This document shows, in pieces, positions 27,096 to 35,806 of a DNA stretch of 64,000 nt. This DNA comes from Blastomonas sp. SL216. Lineage in GTDB: Bacteria; Pseudomonadota; Alphaproteobacteria; Sphingomonadales; Sphingomonadaceae. Location of the stretch: NCBI GenBank assembly GCA_026625625.1, contig CP113055.1, forward strand, positions 3,703,001-3,767,000, in the 5' to 3' direction. A program made the position numbers and the translations under genes. Position 1 is the stretch's first letter; the number at the start of each line of letters is the position of its first letter. The notes beneath the pieces were generated by a model. The model ran no database searches, was not told where the DNA came from, and saw only the letters and a program-made list of their open reading frames with translations.

Positions 27096-29405
27096 ATGGC
27101 TTTGACCCCGTTTATGCGTAACCGGCCCATGCGCCTTGCCGCCTGGCTCTGCGCCGCCGCCAGCCTTTCGCTTTGTCCGGCCCATGCGCAGGAAGAGGGG
27201 CCGGACGCGCCCGATACCGGCTATTCCTCGCTGGAAGTCGCGCAGCCCAAGGGCACGCGCGAACTGCAGAACGCGCTGCAGCGGCTGGCGGTCTATCCCG
27301 GGGATATTGACGCGCTGATCGATGCAGGAAACGCCGCACTGCTGCTCGGCGATCCGCAGGCCGCAATCGGCTTTTTCGCGCGCGCCGAAGAGATGTCACC
27401 GGGCAATGGCCGGGTGAAGGCGGGGCTTGGGTCGGCGCTACTGCTCAACGAAAATCCCTATGAGGCCTTGCGCCTGTTCGACGAGGCCAAGAAGCTGGGC
27501 GTGCCCGAGACGGTCTATGCTGCCGATCGCGGGCTGGCGTACGATCTCGTCGGCAATTTCGACGCGGCGCAGAGCGATTACGAGCTGGCGCTGCGGCGTG
27601 GCAGCGATGATGAGACGATCCGCCGTTATGCTCTGTCGCTCGGCATTTCGGGTGACCGGGTCGGGGCAGAAGCGCAGCTCGACCCGCTGCTCCGCAAGCG
27701 CGACGCTGCCGCCTGGCGCACGCGTGCCTTCGTGCTGGCGATTTCGGGCGATGCCGAAGGCGCGATCGCGATTGCCGATGCGACCATGCCCAAGCGCATG
27801 GCCGCTTCGATCGAGCCGTTCTTTCGCTTCATGGGCAGGTTGACCCCTGCGCAACAGGCCGCCGCTGCGCATTTCGGGCATTTTCCCCAGGCCGCGGCGG
27901 TGGGCAAGGATGATCCGCGCAACCGCCAATATGCATCCGCCGGAACGCCGCGTGTGCGCTCCAATCGTGCCGATGCCGGGCTGATTCCGGCGGGCGAGCC
28001 ACTGGGTCCGGCGGCCGACAGCAAGGGCCGCAAGGTCGCCAAGGTCGACAAGTCGCAGCGGCGCAGGCCCGGCAAACTTTCCCGGAAGGAACGTGAAGCG
28101 ATCGCGCTGGCGCAAGCCGAAGCTGCGGCCAAGCCGGTGCCGGTGCAGGCCCGCGCGCCCGGACCGGTGCCGCCGCCCGACCTGCTCATTCCGGGCCGCG
28201 GCACGGCGTCATCGCCCGGCCAGCAAAGCATGCAGACGGTGCAGACCGTCCAGACTGTCCAGACGGTGCAGTCCATTCCCGCCAGCCGCGCCATGGCCCA
28301 GCCGCTGCCGGGCAGCTCTGCCGCCAGCAGTGTGTCTAGGTCAGCGCCACCAGCCAACAGTCTGCCAGCCGTTGCGGGCACGCAAAATGGTCAGGGCCAG
28401 CTTCCCCCGATCGGGTCGGCGTCTTCGGTCGCACTGACCGGCCTCAAGGTACTGCCCGCGCCGTCAGCGGCTCAGGACCGGTCAGCATCGGTCGCAACGA
28501 TTGCGCCGGGCGAGAAGGTGGTGGTGCTTTCGGGCATGACCGAGCTGCCGCGCCCCGGTTTCGCTTCGGTCCCCGCCGCCACGCAGCCTGCTCCCGCCAT
28601 GGCGGCGGGGGCCGGTCAGCAGGCGTCCGCCGCGCCGGCTGGCAATGCTCCGGCTCCGGCGCGCGGCTTTGATCTGGCGCAGGTCGGCGGCACAGCCGCT
28701 GTGCCCCCTCCACCGTCACCCTCTCCGCGACCCGCCACCAGCAGCATCTCGCCTGCGCAGGGTGGACCGCTTGCCTCTTCGCCCAGCGCCGCCCTGCCGC
28801 CTGCGGCCACCGTTGCAGCGGCATCCACCCCTGCGGCCGTGCAGCCGATCCCATCCGCGCCTGCGCCCACCCGGGTGAGCCTGGCCTCGGTGATCGCCAG
28901 CATCCAGGTCCCGCCTCAGGAGCTGGCGCTGGCCGGGGATGCGGTGGACGTGACCAAACTGCCGCCTGCGCCCAAAAAGCCTGATGAAAAGGAATTGGCG
29001 GCGAAAAAGGCAGCCGAAGACAAGAAGCTGGCGGACAAGAAGCTTGCTGACAAGAAGCTGGCCGACAAGAAGGCGGCGGACAAGCTGGCCGCCGAGAAAA
29101 AGGCCGCAGCGGCCAAAAAGGCCGAGCCCAAGCATCCCAAGCGCTATTGGGTTCAGGTGGCAGGCGGAGCGAACCGTGCCGATCTTTCCAAGGAATGGAA
29201 GCGGCTGACCACCACGTCGCCCGCCCTGTTCAAGGGCAAGCAGGGCTGGTGGACGCCGCTCAACGCGACCAATCGGCTGCTGACCGGTCCGTTCAAGAGC
29301 GCCGACGAAGCTCAGGCGTTCGTCAACACGCTGTCCAAGAACAAGCTTTCGGGCTTCACCTTCACCAGCTCGGCTGGCCAGGAAGTGACTGCGCTGGGTA
29401 AATGA
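27096..29405 (+). CDS. Exported TPR and SPOR-domain protein downstream of ftsZ
   Basis: This 769-residue protein starts with a signal peptide (LAAWLCAAASLSLCPAHA, cleavage after about residue 29). Residues 45-250 are TPR-like helices with A-x-x-x-G-N and R-x-A spacing. A very long Ala/Pro/Ser/Gln-rich linker follows, then a Lys/Ala stretch, then a C-terminal SPOR domain (about 690-769; KRYWVQVAGGANR at its start). SPOR domains bind denuded septal glycan, so a role in division or septal peptidoglycan remodelling fits its place next to ftsZ. ATG 27096 has CAGGGG upstream; ATG 27129 is an alternative start. Confidence 0.82.
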   Translation: MALTPFMRNRPMRLAAWLCAAASLSLCPAHAQEEGPDAPDTGYSSLEVAQPKGTRELQNALQRLAVYPGDIDALIDAGNAALLLGDPQAAIGFFARAEEMSPGNGRVKAGLGSALLLNENPYEALRLFDEAKKLGVPETVYAADRGLAYDLVGNFDAAQSDYELALRRGSDDETIRRYALSLGISGDRVGAEAQLDPLLRKRDAAAWRTRAFVLAISGDAEGAIAIADATMPKRMAASIEPFFRFMGRLTPAQQAAAAHFGHFPQAAAVGKDDPRNRQYASAGTPRVRSNRADAGLIPAGEPLGPAADSKGRKVAKVDKSQRRRPGKLSRKEREAIALAQAEAAAKPVPVQARAPGPVPPPDLLIPGRGTASSPGQQSMQTVQTVQTVQTVQSIPASRAMAQPLPGSSAASSVSRSAPPANSLPAVAGTQNGQGQLPPIGSASSVALTGLKVLPAPSAAQDRSASVATIAPGEKVVVLSGMTELPRPGFASVPAATQPAPAMAAGAGQQASAAPAGNAPAPARGFDLAQVGGTAAVPPPPSPSPRPATSSISPAQGGPLASSPSAALPPAATVAAASTPAAVQPIPSAPAPTRVSLASVIASIQVPPQELALAGDAVDVTKLPPAPKKPDEKELAAKKAAEDKKLADKKLADKKLADKKAADKLAAEKKAAAAKKAEPKHPKRYWVQVAGGANRADLSKEWKRLTTTSPALFKGKQGWWTPLNATNRLLTGPFKSADEAQAFVNTLSKNKLSGFTFTSSAGQEVTALGK
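28233..28268 (+). repeat. Four 9-base tandem units within the SPOR protein gene
   Basis: Units cagacggtg, cagaccgtc, cagactgtc and cagacggtg encode QTV four times. The differences are all at third positions, so the peptide repeat is kept while the DNA has diverged. It lies in the disordered linker. Confidence 0.75.
29019..29078 (+). repeat. Four 15-base tandem units encoding DKKLA-type repeats
   Basis: Units of the form gacaagaagctggcg repeat four times with small changes, encoding DKKLA x3 and DKKAA. They extend the charged Lys/Ala helix just before the SPOR domain. Copy number is likely to vary between strains. Confidence 0.75.
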
Positions 29406-29414
29406 ACGCTCGGC

Positions 29415-30740
29415 TCAGGTCACCGCCGCGTGGATCAGCCGGTGGACATTGGTGTTGGCTTTCAACCGGCTGCCCAGCAGGAACACGCCACCGATCTTGC
29501 GCTGGATGAACAGGGTTTCGATAGGGGGAACCTGCCAGAACGTGCGTTCCTTGGCAAAGGCCATCCCCTCGTCGCGCAATTCGGTCGTCATCTCGTTGGA
29601 GGAGAAGTCGAAGGGTCCGTCAATGCGAAGCGGTTCGAACGCCGTGTCGAACATGCCCAGCACCGCCACCTTGTGGCTCTCGGGCGCATCGGGGTGCAGC
29701 ATTCCGAGTGTCAGCCCTGCCTCGCGCATGCTGGCGATATCACGTTCCAGCCCGCCACGCAGCAGCGTACGATAGGCGTTGGACACCCGGTCCTGGACGA
29801 CGCGCGTTGCACCGAAATCGAGCAGCACCAGCTTTCCGCTGGCCGGATCGAACCGGTAGTTGGCGAAATTGGGGTCGGTCTGCATCAGCTGGAAGTCGAA
29901 CAGCTCGCGCAATAGCAGGTCGACCAGCCGCAGCACGATGCCGTCACGCGTCGCCTGGTCCATGGTGACCGTTTCCTCGATCGCGATGCTTTCGATATAG
30001 TCCATCGCCAGGATGTCGGGCGTGGTGAAGTCGGCATGGAGCGCAGGCACCCGGAAGTCGGCACTGTCTGCCAGCAATTCGCCGAAGCGCGCGAGATGTG
30101 CGGCTTCGTGCGCATAGTCCGCCTCTTCGTGCAGCTGCGCCTTGGCCTCGGCCAGCATCGGGTCGATATCGAGCCCCTGCGGCAACAGCCCGGTCAGCTT
30201 GACCAGCGAGGCGACATTGTCGACATCGCTGTCGATGCTCTGGCGCACGCCGGGATATTGCACCTTGATCGCCAGATCGCGTCCGTCGAGCGTGCGGGCC
30301 CGGTGCACCTGGCCGATCGAGGCGGCGGCGATCGGCTTGAAGCCAAAACTGGCAAAGCGCTTTTCCCAGCCGCGCCCCCAATTCTGGTTGAGCACGTTGC
30401 GCAGCTGGCCTTGCGGCATGTGCTGCGCATCGGCGCGCAGGCGGCCTAATATGTCGGCGAGCTCGGGCGGCAGAAAGTCACCCGTATCCATCGACATCAG
30501 CTGGCCGAGCTTCATCGCCGCGCCGCGCATCGTTGCCAGCCGGTCGGCAATCTTGCGCGCATTGGCTGGGGTCAGCAGCAGTTCACCGAGCGAAGGGCGG
30601 CGGCCCTGCGCCAGCTGCTTGGTGCCATCGACCAGCATGGAGCCTGCAACGCCGCCAACCATGGTACCGAAGCTGGCAAAGCGGGAGAGGCGGCCGCTGG
30701 GGACGGCCTGACCGGAGGATCGCGATCGGGGGGGAAGCAT
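29415..30740 (-). CDS. ABC1/ADCK/UbiB-family atypical kinase
   Basis: This 441-residue protein has the family-specific KLGQLMSMD motif (KxGQ helix), the Ala-rich loop AAASIGQVHRA in place of a Gly-rich loop, the catalytic-lysine segment LAIKVQYPGV, the QTDPNFANYRF catalytic loop and LLDFGATR (DFG). ADCK/UbiB proteins are ATPases/kinases linked to ubiquinone biosynthesis. This gene is more like the stand-alone AarF group than UbiB, which has C-terminal membrane helices not clear here. It is convergent with the SPOR gene, with nine bases between the stops. Confidence 0.85.
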   Translation of the reverse strand: MLPPRSRSSGQAVPSGRLSRFASFGTMVGGVAGSMLVDGTKQLAQGRRPSLGELLLTPANARKIADRLATMRGAAMKLGQLMSMDTGDFLPPELADILGRLRADAQHMPQGQLRNVLNQNWGRGWEKRFASFGFKPIAAASIGQVHRARTLDGRDLAIKVQYPGVRQSIDSDVDNVASLVKLTGLLPQGLDIDPMLAEAKAQLHEEADYAHEAAHLARFGELLADSADFRVPALHADFTTPDILAMDYIESIAIEETVTMDQATRDGIVLRLVDLLLRELFDFQLMQTDPNFANYRFDPASGKLVLLDFGATRVVQDRVSNAYRTLLRGGLERDIASMREAGLTLGMLHPDAPESHKVAVLGMFDTAFEPLRIDGPFDFSSNEMTTELRDEGMAFAKERTFWQVPPIETLFIQRKIGGVFLLGSRLKANTNVHRLIHAAVT

Positions 30741-30816
30741 GCGGGGGCGTCAACCTGTCAGCATGGCGGCACCGGAATAGGTGGCGCGTACTGCCGCTAT
30801 GTAGGTGCGCCGCCGC

Positions 30817-31785
30817 TCAGCTGCAACTTGCCCCGCCCAGAACGCAGAAGCGCGCGCAATGGGGATGGTTCAGCGAGACCGCGCGCGACGCCTCGGTGAG
30901 CGTCGCCCCCATGTCGAAGCCCGGATCATAAGGCAGCAGCGTGCACGCCGCGACGGTGGGCCGCTCTGCCCCCTTGTGCTTCACCACCATGCGGCTGGTC
31001 GCGCACATCATCGCATCGGGGCTCTTGCCCAATATGTCCCAGCAGCCGGTGCTGATCTCGGCAATATCGGCATGGGCGTCCATTTCCGGGAACATCACGA
31101 ACTGCTGCGGGTCGCTGGTATCGATGTTGAGGTCCAGGTCCTGGAAGAGTGCGGCAAAGCCGGCGCGCGCCTCGGCGTCGCTTTCATGCGCCAGATGACG
31201 CCCCGCGACCGCGATGCGAAAGCCGTGCCGCGCCAGCCAGCGCAGGCCCGACAGCGCCTTGTCCCAGCTGTTCGCGCCGCGCTCGGCCTCGTGCACGGCC
31301 TTGGTGTAATGGTCCAGGCTGACGCGGATGGTGAGCCTGTCGCCAAAGCGTGCGTTCAGGTCGAGCAGCGCCGCCTCGTGCCGCCGCATCGGGCGCATCG
31401 CGTTGGACAGCACCAGCATCTCGAAGCCGCGCGACAGGCTCAGCTCCAGGATCGCGATGATATCCGGGTTCATGAACGGCTCGCCCCCGGTCAGCCCGAT
31501 CTCGCGCGTGGGGATGGCGGCCGATGCGATCTCGTCGAGATAGACCGCAACCTCGGCGAGCGACAGATAGACCAGGGCATCGTTGCGCGGCGAGCTCTCG
31601 ATATAGCAGCTCTTGCAGGCCAGGTTGCACAAAGTGCCGGTGTTGAACCACAAGGTATCCAGCCGCGTCAGGCGCACGCTGGCGCGCGGTTCACCCTTGG
31701 CGGTGATCAGGGGATCGCGGAATTTCGCAGGGTCCAGCGGCGGGGCATTGTCGATCGCGAACGGGCTGGCGGTGATGGAGTCCAT
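30817..31785 (-). CDS. Radical SAM protein
   Basis: This 322-residue protein has the [4Fe-4S]/SAM motif C53-x3-C57-x2-C60, GGEPFMNPD near residue 98, and further cysteines at the C-terminus (CARFCVLGGASC) that could hold an auxiliary cluster, as in SPASM/twitch proteins. The substrate is unknown. It lies between an SBF-like transporter and an ABC1 kinase, all on the minus strand with gaps of 48 and 76 bases, so the three may be co-transcribed. No peptide substrate gene is seen next to it. Confidence 0.82.
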   Translation of the reverse strand: MDSITASPFAIDNAPPLDPAKFRDPLITAKGEPRASVRLTRLDTLWFNTGTLCNLACKSCYIESSPRNDALVYLSLAEVAVYLDEIASAAIPTREIGLTGGEPFMNPDIIAILELSLSRGFEMLVLSNAMRPMRRHEAALLDLNARFGDRLTIRVSLDHYTKAVHEAERGANSWDKALSGLRWLARHGFRIAVAGRHLAHESDAEARAGFAALFQDLDLNIDTSDPQQFVMFPEMDAHADIAEISTGCWDILGKSPDAMMCATSRMVVKHKGAERPTVAACTLLPYDPGFDMGATLTEASRAVSLNHPHCARFCVLGGASCS

Positions 31786-31833
31786 GGCCGTGATGTATCG
31801 CCGGGCGCGGGGCTGTGGCCAAGCAAAAAAGCG

Positions 31834-32802
31834 TCAGTCCTGCGCGTTCCTCGCCAATCTGGACGCCAGTGGCGCGGACAGCACGAGCTGAAGCTGGTGA
31901 TAGATCAGCGCGGGCAGGATGACGATGCCCGCCTGCGGTCCCGCAAACAGGATGGCGGCGAGCGGCGCGCCGGTGGCGATGCTCTTGTGCGATCCTGCAA
32001 ACAACAGGCTGATCCGGTCGGCGCGCGGCAGGCCGATCAGCCCGCCCAGGCCCCATGCCGCCAGCATGGCCAGCACCAGCATCACCAGGATGATCAGGCA
32101 CAACAGCCCCAGCGCGGCCCAGCCCAGCGTCTGCATCTGGCCGCCGGCGACCGCCGAACTGAACGCGACATAGACGGCGAGCGCAATCGCGGTGCGATCA
32201 AGCAGCGTCAGCAGCGGCTTGTTGCGCTGGGCCCAGGGCCCTAGCCAGCCCTGCGCCGCCTGACCCAGCGCAAAGGGCAGCAGCAGGATGGACAGGATCT
32301 TGATGACCGTATCGCTGCTGATCGCAGCGCCGCCATCCGCACCGATCAGCAGCGCGACGAGCAGCGGCGTCATGATGATGCCGGCCAGGTTCAGCAGCGC
32401 GGAGGCCATCACCGATGCGGCGATATTGCCGCCCGCCAGCGAGGAATAGCTGATCGCTGACTGCACGGTGGAGGGCAGGATGCCCAGGAACATCAGACCG
32501 ATCACCAGTCCGTGCGGCAGACCCGCAGGCGCATGGGCAGCCGCCAGCCCCAGCACCGGCATGAAGGCAAAGGTGAAGGCGAAGATCACCCCCTGCAGCC
32601 GCCAGTTCTTCATCGCAACGATGACCTCGGCGCGCGGCAGGCGCAGGCCGTGCAGGAAGAACAGCAGGAAGATCGCCACCGATACGCCATGGCCCGCATA
32701 GACCGCCGCCTGGCCGGTCACCGGCAGCAAGGCCGCGACCAAGACGGTCAGCAGCAGCATCAGCACGAACCTGTCGGGGATGAGACGCGTAAGAATCGAC
32801 AT
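31834..32802 (-). CDS. SBF-like (YfeH-type) bile acid:sodium symporter family transporter
   Basis: This 322-residue protein has about nine or ten membrane helices and opens with MSILTRLIPDRFVLMLL, typical of the SBF_like/YfeH group. The blocks FLLFFLHGLRLPR and LGILPSTVQSAISYSSLAGGN match that family. The start is set at the ATG preceded by GGGGGAAG; a longer in-frame extension lacks hydrophobic pattern. The family name is historical and does not show that bile acid is the substrate. Confidence 0.82.
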   Translation of the reverse strand: MSILTRLIPDRFVLMLLLTVLVAALLPVTGQAAVYAGHGVSVAIFLLFFLHGLRLPRAEVIVAMKNWRLQGVIFAFTFAFMPVLGLAAAHAPAGLPHGLVIGLMFLGILPSTVQSAISYSSLAGGNIAASVMASALLNLAGIIMTPLLVALLIGADGGAAISSDTVIKILSILLLPFALGQAAQGWLGPWAQRNKPLLTLLDRTAIALAVYVAFSSAVAGGQMQTLGWAALGLLCLIILVMLVLAMLAAWGLGGLIGLPRADRISLLFAGSHKSIATGAPLAAILFAGPQAGIVILPALIYHQLQLVLSAPLASRLARNAQD

Positions 32803-32885
32803 GCCGCTTCCCCCTGCTATGTTTCGGTAGGCAGCGCAACGGCTTGCGCGACCAGGCTGCGTGATAAATGCAAGGGGGGCAGGGG

Positions 32886-33809
32886 ATGGACTGGCAGGCA
32901 ATCACGCAGCACATCGTGGCGACGACCGCCCCGCATATCGGCACCGGCAAGGTCGCCGATTATATCCCCGCGCTCGCCCGGGTTGATCCGACCAAGTTCG
33001 GCATGGCGATCGTGCTGGGCGATGGCACGATGGTGACGCTGGGCGACAGCCATGAGGAATTCTCGATCCAGTCGATCTCTAAGGTGTTCACCCTGTCCAT
33101 GGCGCTGCGCCATTACGGCGAGGATGTGTGGCACCGGGTGGGGCGCGAACCCTCTGGCAGCGCATTCAATTCGATCGTGCAGCTGGAGAATGAAAAGGGC
33201 ATCCCGCGCAACCCGCTGATCAACGCCGGCGCGATCGTAGTCACCGACATGCTGGTGGCCCAGAGCGGCGCGGCTGCCTTCGAGGCCGAACTGCTGGGGC
33301 GCTTTCACCGGCTTTCGGGCGACGACAGCATCGCCATCGACGAAGAGGTGGCGGAATCGGAATCCGCGACCGGATCGCGCAACCGGGCGCTCGCGCATTT
33401 CATGGCGGCGTTCGGCAACATGGCCAATCCGGTCGAGGAAAGCCTGAACGCCTATTTCCGCCAGTGCGCGGTTCGGATGAGCTGCCGCCAGCTCGCGCGC
33501 GCGGCCCTTTTCCTGGCGTTCGACGGCTGCGACCCGATCAACCGCGAGCAGTTGGTCAGCCGCGAGAATTGCCGCCGTATCAACGCGGTGATGATGAGCT
33601 GCGGCCATTACGACAATAGCGGCGACTTTGCCTATCGCATCGGCCTGCCCGGCAAGAGCGGCGTCGGCGGCGGCATATTGTGCATCGCGCCCGGCCATGG
33701 CGCGATCGCGGTCTGGTCCCCCGGCCTCAATGCCTCTGGCACCTCGATGGTCGGCGCGATCGCGCTCGAGGAACTGGTCGAGGCGACCGGGTGGAGCGTG
33801 TTTGTTTGA
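32886..33809 (+). CDS. glsA: Glutaminase A
   Basis: This 307-residue serine-dependent glutaminase of the beta-lactamase-like fold has the catalytic motif in FSIQSISKVFTLS (Ser-x-x-Lys), EPSGSAFNSI, NPLINAGAI and the C-terminal GKSGVGGGI and SPGLNASGTS blocks. It hydrolyses glutamine to glutamate and ammonia in the cytoplasm. ATG 32886 follows a strong GGGGGCAGGGG site. The gene is divergent from the transporter, with 83 bases between. Confidence 0.93.
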   Translation: MDWQAITQHIVATTAPHIGTGKVADYIPALARVDPTKFGMAIVLGDGTMVTLGDSHEEFSIQSISKVFTLSMALRHYGEDVWHRVGREPSGSAFNSIVQLENEKGIPRNPLINAGAIVVTDMLVAQSGAAAFEAELLGRFHRLSGDDSIAIDEEVAESESATGSRNRALAHFMAAFGNMANPVEESLNAYFRQCAVRMSCRQLARAALFLAFDGCDPINREQLVSRENCRRINAVMMSCGHYDNSGDFAYRIGLPGKSGVGGGILCIAPGHGAIAVWSPGLNASGTSMVGAIALEELVEATGWSVFV

Positions 33810-33815
33810 AACAGG

Positions 33816-34148
33816 CTAGATGCCGAGTAGAGCCCTTAGCTTGGCCTTGACCTCCGTCACCGCGGTTGCGCTTGCCTTGCCCTTCAAACTGGCCTTGCGG
33901 GCCCGCCAATCGACACTCTTGACCTGGTCGGCCAGAATGACGCTGTCGCTCCCCTCATTGGCTAGCACTTCAAAGACATAGCCCTTGGCCTTGCTTGTCA
34001 TCGGGCAACAGATCATCATTCCGCGTCGGCGATTATAGCTTGCCGGCGTCAGCACCAGAGCGGGCCGGTGGCCTGCCTGCTCGTGCCCTGCCTGTGGAGA
34101 GAAATGCAGCCAGACTATGTCGCCGGTATCCGGGACATAGCCTGCCAT
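33816..34148 (-). CDS. mazF: MazF/PemK-family endoribonuclease toxin
   Basis: The 110-residue protein matches MazF: VPDTGDIVWLHFSPQAGHEQ, the RPALVLTPASYN block, CPMTSKAKGY and the VILADQVKSVDWRAR strand. MazF toxins cut mRNA or tRNA at short motifs. The start shares one base with the mazE stop (TAATG on the minus strand), the usual coupled layout. Its stop is six bases from the convergent glutaminase stop. Confidence 0.93.
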   Translation of the reverse strand: MAGYVPDTGDIVWLHFSPQAGHEQAGHRPALVLTPASYNRRRGMMICCPMTSKAKGYVFEVLANEGSDSVILADQVKSVDWRARKASLKGKASATAVTEVKAKLRALLGI

Positions 34149-34390
34149 TAAAGCAATTCCTTGCCCATCGGTTCACCGAAATCGAGATCGTCGGGAAAGG
34201 TGTCTGGCGTCATTGCGGCGAGCAGTTCGTCCAGCTCATATTTCGGGGCCTTGACCGGCTCGATGATGATCCGACCGTCCTCGGCGCGCAATTCTATTTC
34301 CTGGTCGATGTGCATATGGGCCGCAGCGAGCACACGCGCGGGAATACGCACGGAGGCGCTGTTGCCCCATTTCTTCACCTGCACACCCAT
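34148..34390 (-). CDS. mazE: MazE-family AbrB-type antitoxin
   Basis: This 80-residue protein has the swapped-hairpin DNA-binding domain VKKWGNSASVRIPARVL typical of MazE, then an acidic C-terminal tail that would wrap MazF. I set the start at the ATG preceded by AAAAGGAG eight bases upstream, rather than at an in-frame ATG 24 bases earlier or the far upstream start. MazE neutralises MazF and represses the pair. Confidence 0.92.
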   Translation of the reverse strand: MGVQVKKWGNSASVRIPARVLAAAHMHIDQEIELRAEDGRIIIEPVKAPKYELDELLAAMTPDTFPDDLDFGEPMGKELL

Positions 34391-34444
34391 GGTCTTGCTC
34401 CTTTTGACCCCCATTGGTCTATCAGAGAGCGAAGCGTGTTTCAA

Positions 34445-34457
34445 CAATTGTATATAC
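34445..34457 (-). promoter_or_regulatory. Possible mazEF promoter/operator palindromes
   Basis: Two palindromes overlap by one base, CAATTG and GTATATAC, in an otherwise GC-rich region 55-67 bases ahead of mazE. The AT-rich TATAC core could serve as a -10 element, and the palindromes as MazE sites. This is inferred from position and symmetry. Confidence 0.35.
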
Positions 34458-34462
34458 GGCTG

Positions 34463-35512
34463 TTACCCCATCCGCACCGGCGGAGCAGGCGTCTCGCTGA
34501 ACTTGGGTGCAGGGGCGGGCTGCAGGATGCCGTCGACTTCGATGAACGTGCCGCGTTCCTTGTTGTGCGGGTGCTCGGGCGCTTCCTTCAGGCTCAGCAC
34601 CGGGGCGAAGCAGATGTCGGTATGCTCCATGATCGCACACCATTCGTCGCGGGTCTTTGTCAGGAACAGGGCGGTGAGCTTTTCCTTGAGCGGGCCCCAT
34701 TGGCGCGGGTCCATCTGCAGGTCGAAGGCGGGATCGGTGAGGCCGGCCTTTTCGCGCAGCAACGCATAGAATTGCGGTTCGATCGAGCCGAGCGAGACAT
34801 ATTTGCCGTCGGCGCATTCATAGGTGTCATAGAAATGCGCGCCGGTATCGAGCAGGTTGACGCCGCGCTCGTCGCGCCACTGGCCATTGGCGAGGAAGGT
34901 ATAGGTCATCGCCGAGAGCACGGCGGCGCCGTCGGTCATCGCGCAATCGATCACCTGGCCCTTGCCGGTGCTGCGCGCCGACAGGATGCCCGCAACCATG
35001 CCGAACGCCATCATCATGCCGCCGCCGCCGAAATCACCCACCGCATTGACCGGCGGAGTCGGCTTTTCGCCCGCGCGGCCATAGCTGTGCAGCGCGCCGG
35101 ACAGCGCGATATAGTTGATGTCATGCCCGGCGAGCGGCGCATAGGATCCGGTCTGGCCCCAGCCGGTCATGCGGCCGTAGACCAGGGCCGGGTTGTCTGC
35201 GAGCAGCACATCGGGCCCCAGGCCCAGCCGCTCCATCACGCCGGGGCGGAAGCCCTCGATCAGGCCGTCGGCGGTGCGCACAAGCTCGCGCACCTGGGCG
35301 ATGCCGTCGGCGGTCTTGAGGTCCACCGCGATCACCTCGCGGTTGCGGTTGAGGATGTCGCGGTTGCCGGCATCGCCGACCGTGGACCGGCCGGAGGCGC
35401 GTTCGACCCGGACGACTCGCGCGCCGTGATCGGCCAGCATCATCGCGGCAAACGGGCCGGGACCGATTCCCGCCAGCTCGATAATGGTCACTCCTGCCAA
35501 TGCACCCGCCAT
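34463..35512 (-). CDS. CaiB/BaiF CoA-transferase family protein, alpha-methylacyl-CoA racemase-like
   Basis: This 349-residue family III CoA-transferase fold opens with LAGVTIIELAGIGPGPFAAM and has RMTGWGQTG, the AGHDINYIALSGAL block, NAVGDFGGGGMM and CAMTDGAAVL. The AGHDINY and VGDFGGGGM segments are characteristic of alpha-methylacyl-CoA racemase (Amacr), which uses His and Asp for C2 epimerisation of 2-methylacyl-CoAs. Such enzymes act in branched-chain, isoprenoid or steroid side-chain beta-oxidation. A true CoA transferase is possible. A palindrome lies just ahead of the start. Confidence 0.85.
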   Translation of the reverse strand: MAGALAGVTIIELAGIGPGPFAAMMLADHGARVVRVERASGRSTVGDAGNRDILNRNREVIAVDLKTADGIAQVRELVRTADGLIEGFRPGVMERLGLGPDVLLADNPALVYGRMTGWGQTGSYAPLAGHDINYIALSGALHSYGRAGEKPTPPVNAVGDFGGGGMMMAFGMVAGILSARSTGKGQVIDCAMTDGAAVLSAMTYTFLANGQWRDERGVNLLDTGAHFYDTYECADGKYVSLGSIEPQFYALLREKAGLTDPAFDLQMDPRQWGPLKEKLTALFLTKTRDEWCAIMEHTDICFAPVLSLKEAPEHPHNKERGTFIEVDGILQPAPAPKFSETPAPPVRMG

Positions 35513-35528
35513 GCTGTCCTCACCTGAT

Positions 35529-35544
35529 TTAATTGATCGATTAA
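35529..35544. promoter_or_regulatory. 16-bp near-perfect palindrome upstream of the racemase-like gene
   Basis: TTAATTGATCGATTAA is symmetric except for one base pair. It lies 16 bases before the start codon of the minus-strand gene, where a TetR- or MarR-type repressor site would block transcription. No regulator gene is adjacent. Confidence 0.45.
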
Positions 35545-35587
35545 GCGGCGCACGCTAGCGGCGATGGCGTCCAATGCAAGCCTGATT

Positions 35588-35806
35588 TCACCGATCCGGG
35601 CCAAGGTGCTTGGCCAGGGCCATCGCCGCGATGCAATAAAGCGCCAGCAATGTCCCCCAGTGATCCGACTTTCCCGTAACGGCATGTCCTTGTTGCGTCG
35701 CAATAAACAAAAAGGTCAGGATTTGCGCCGTTTGTGCCGCACTGCAAAAGATTAATCGAAGGATTAAAACGAATTGCAATCCGACAGCCATTGTGACAGC
35801 TTTCAT
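35588..35806 (-). CDS. Possible 72-residue two-helix membrane protein
   Basis: In a 367-base gap, a frame starting MKAVTMAVGLQF encodes two hydrophobic stretches (about 8-36 and 49-63) joined by a polar loop. It is divergent from the TonB receptor gene and has no strong Shine-Dalgarno. The hydrophobic pattern is better than expected by chance in noncoding DNA, but I recognise no family. The rest of the gap shows only the palindrome near 35529 and no other gene. Confidence 0.35.
   Translation of the reverse strand: MKAVTMAVGLQFVLILRLIFCSAAQTAQILTFLFIATQQGHAVTGKSDHWGTLLALYCIAAMALAKHLGPDR

Noticed and set aside
31834-34463. Bile-acid uptake and degradation locus
   Set aside because: The transporter belongs to the SBF-like/YfeH group, whose name is historical, and it is separated from the racemase-like gene by glutaminase and mazEF on different strands.
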